A stretch of DNA of 5,508 nucleotides from Chloroflexota bacterium (lineage in GTDB: Bacteria > Chloroflexota > Dehalococcoidia > Dehalococcoidales > UBA2162): NCBI GenBank assembly GCA_016202525.1, contig JACQOM010000078.1:1-5508 (forward strand), written 5' to 3'. The notes beneath the pieces were generated by a model that saw only the letters and a program-made list of their open reading frames with translations, was not told the DNA's origin and did not search any database. This document shows positions 5,499 to 5,508 of the stretch, piece after piece. Made by a program: the position numbers and the translations under genes. Each line of letters begins with the position of its first letter. The first letter of the stretch is position 1.

Positions 5499-5508
5499 GT
5501 TATCAACC

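Noticed and set aside
1..5508. CRISPR array, tRNA, rRNA or transposase
   Set aside because: No regularly spaced direct repeats, no tRNA-like cloverleaf, no rRNA signature and no transposase-like protein were seen on either strand.

Overview
The window reads almost entirely on the minus strand, from right to left. It holds nine minus-strand genes with short spacers and no convincing plus-strand gene. Base composition is near 50% GC. Many starts have strong AGGAGG-type ribosome binding sites and there is a C-rich palindromic repeat at the right edge. The gene mix (ADP-glucose pyrophosphorylase, PfpI, universal stress protein, DUF5752-like and VOC proteins) suggests an environmental bacterium, possibly Chloroflexota/Dehalococcoidia-like. 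That placement is an impression, not a demonstrated result.

Right part (4602-5508): a palindromic interspersed repeat (5450-5498), then a textbook sigma70-type promoter (TTGACA-17-TATCAT), then an OmpR/PhoB-family response regulator of 231 residues. No histidine kinase is visible next to it.

Middle (2122-4601): a second promoter region carries two copies of a 13-bp AT-rich motif related to a segment of the regulator's own promoter. It leads into a tight gene run: a 75-residue putative zinc-ribbon protein, glgC (glucose-1-phosphate adenylyltransferase), a stand-alone Lrp/AsnC-type RAM ligand-binding domain, and a PfpI/DJ-1-family protein. Spacers are 42, 37 and 8 bp.

Left (1-2121): a universal stress protein and a DUF5752-like small protein follow, each after an 86-bp spacer. 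Next comes a 177-bp spacer with a probable hairpin terminator. Then come a VOC/glyoxalase-fold protein and, 15 bp further on, the start of a phosphoribosyltransferase cut by the left edge.

Taken together the cluster looks like a stress or stationary-phase programme. It combines ADP-glucose synthesis (glycogen storage), damage or carbonyl handling (PfpI and VOC proteins), nucleotide-linked stress sensing (Usp), and small-molecule sensing (RAM domain). The orphan response regulator is the obvious candidate controller. The families are individually known; the regulatory link and the joint role are inference.
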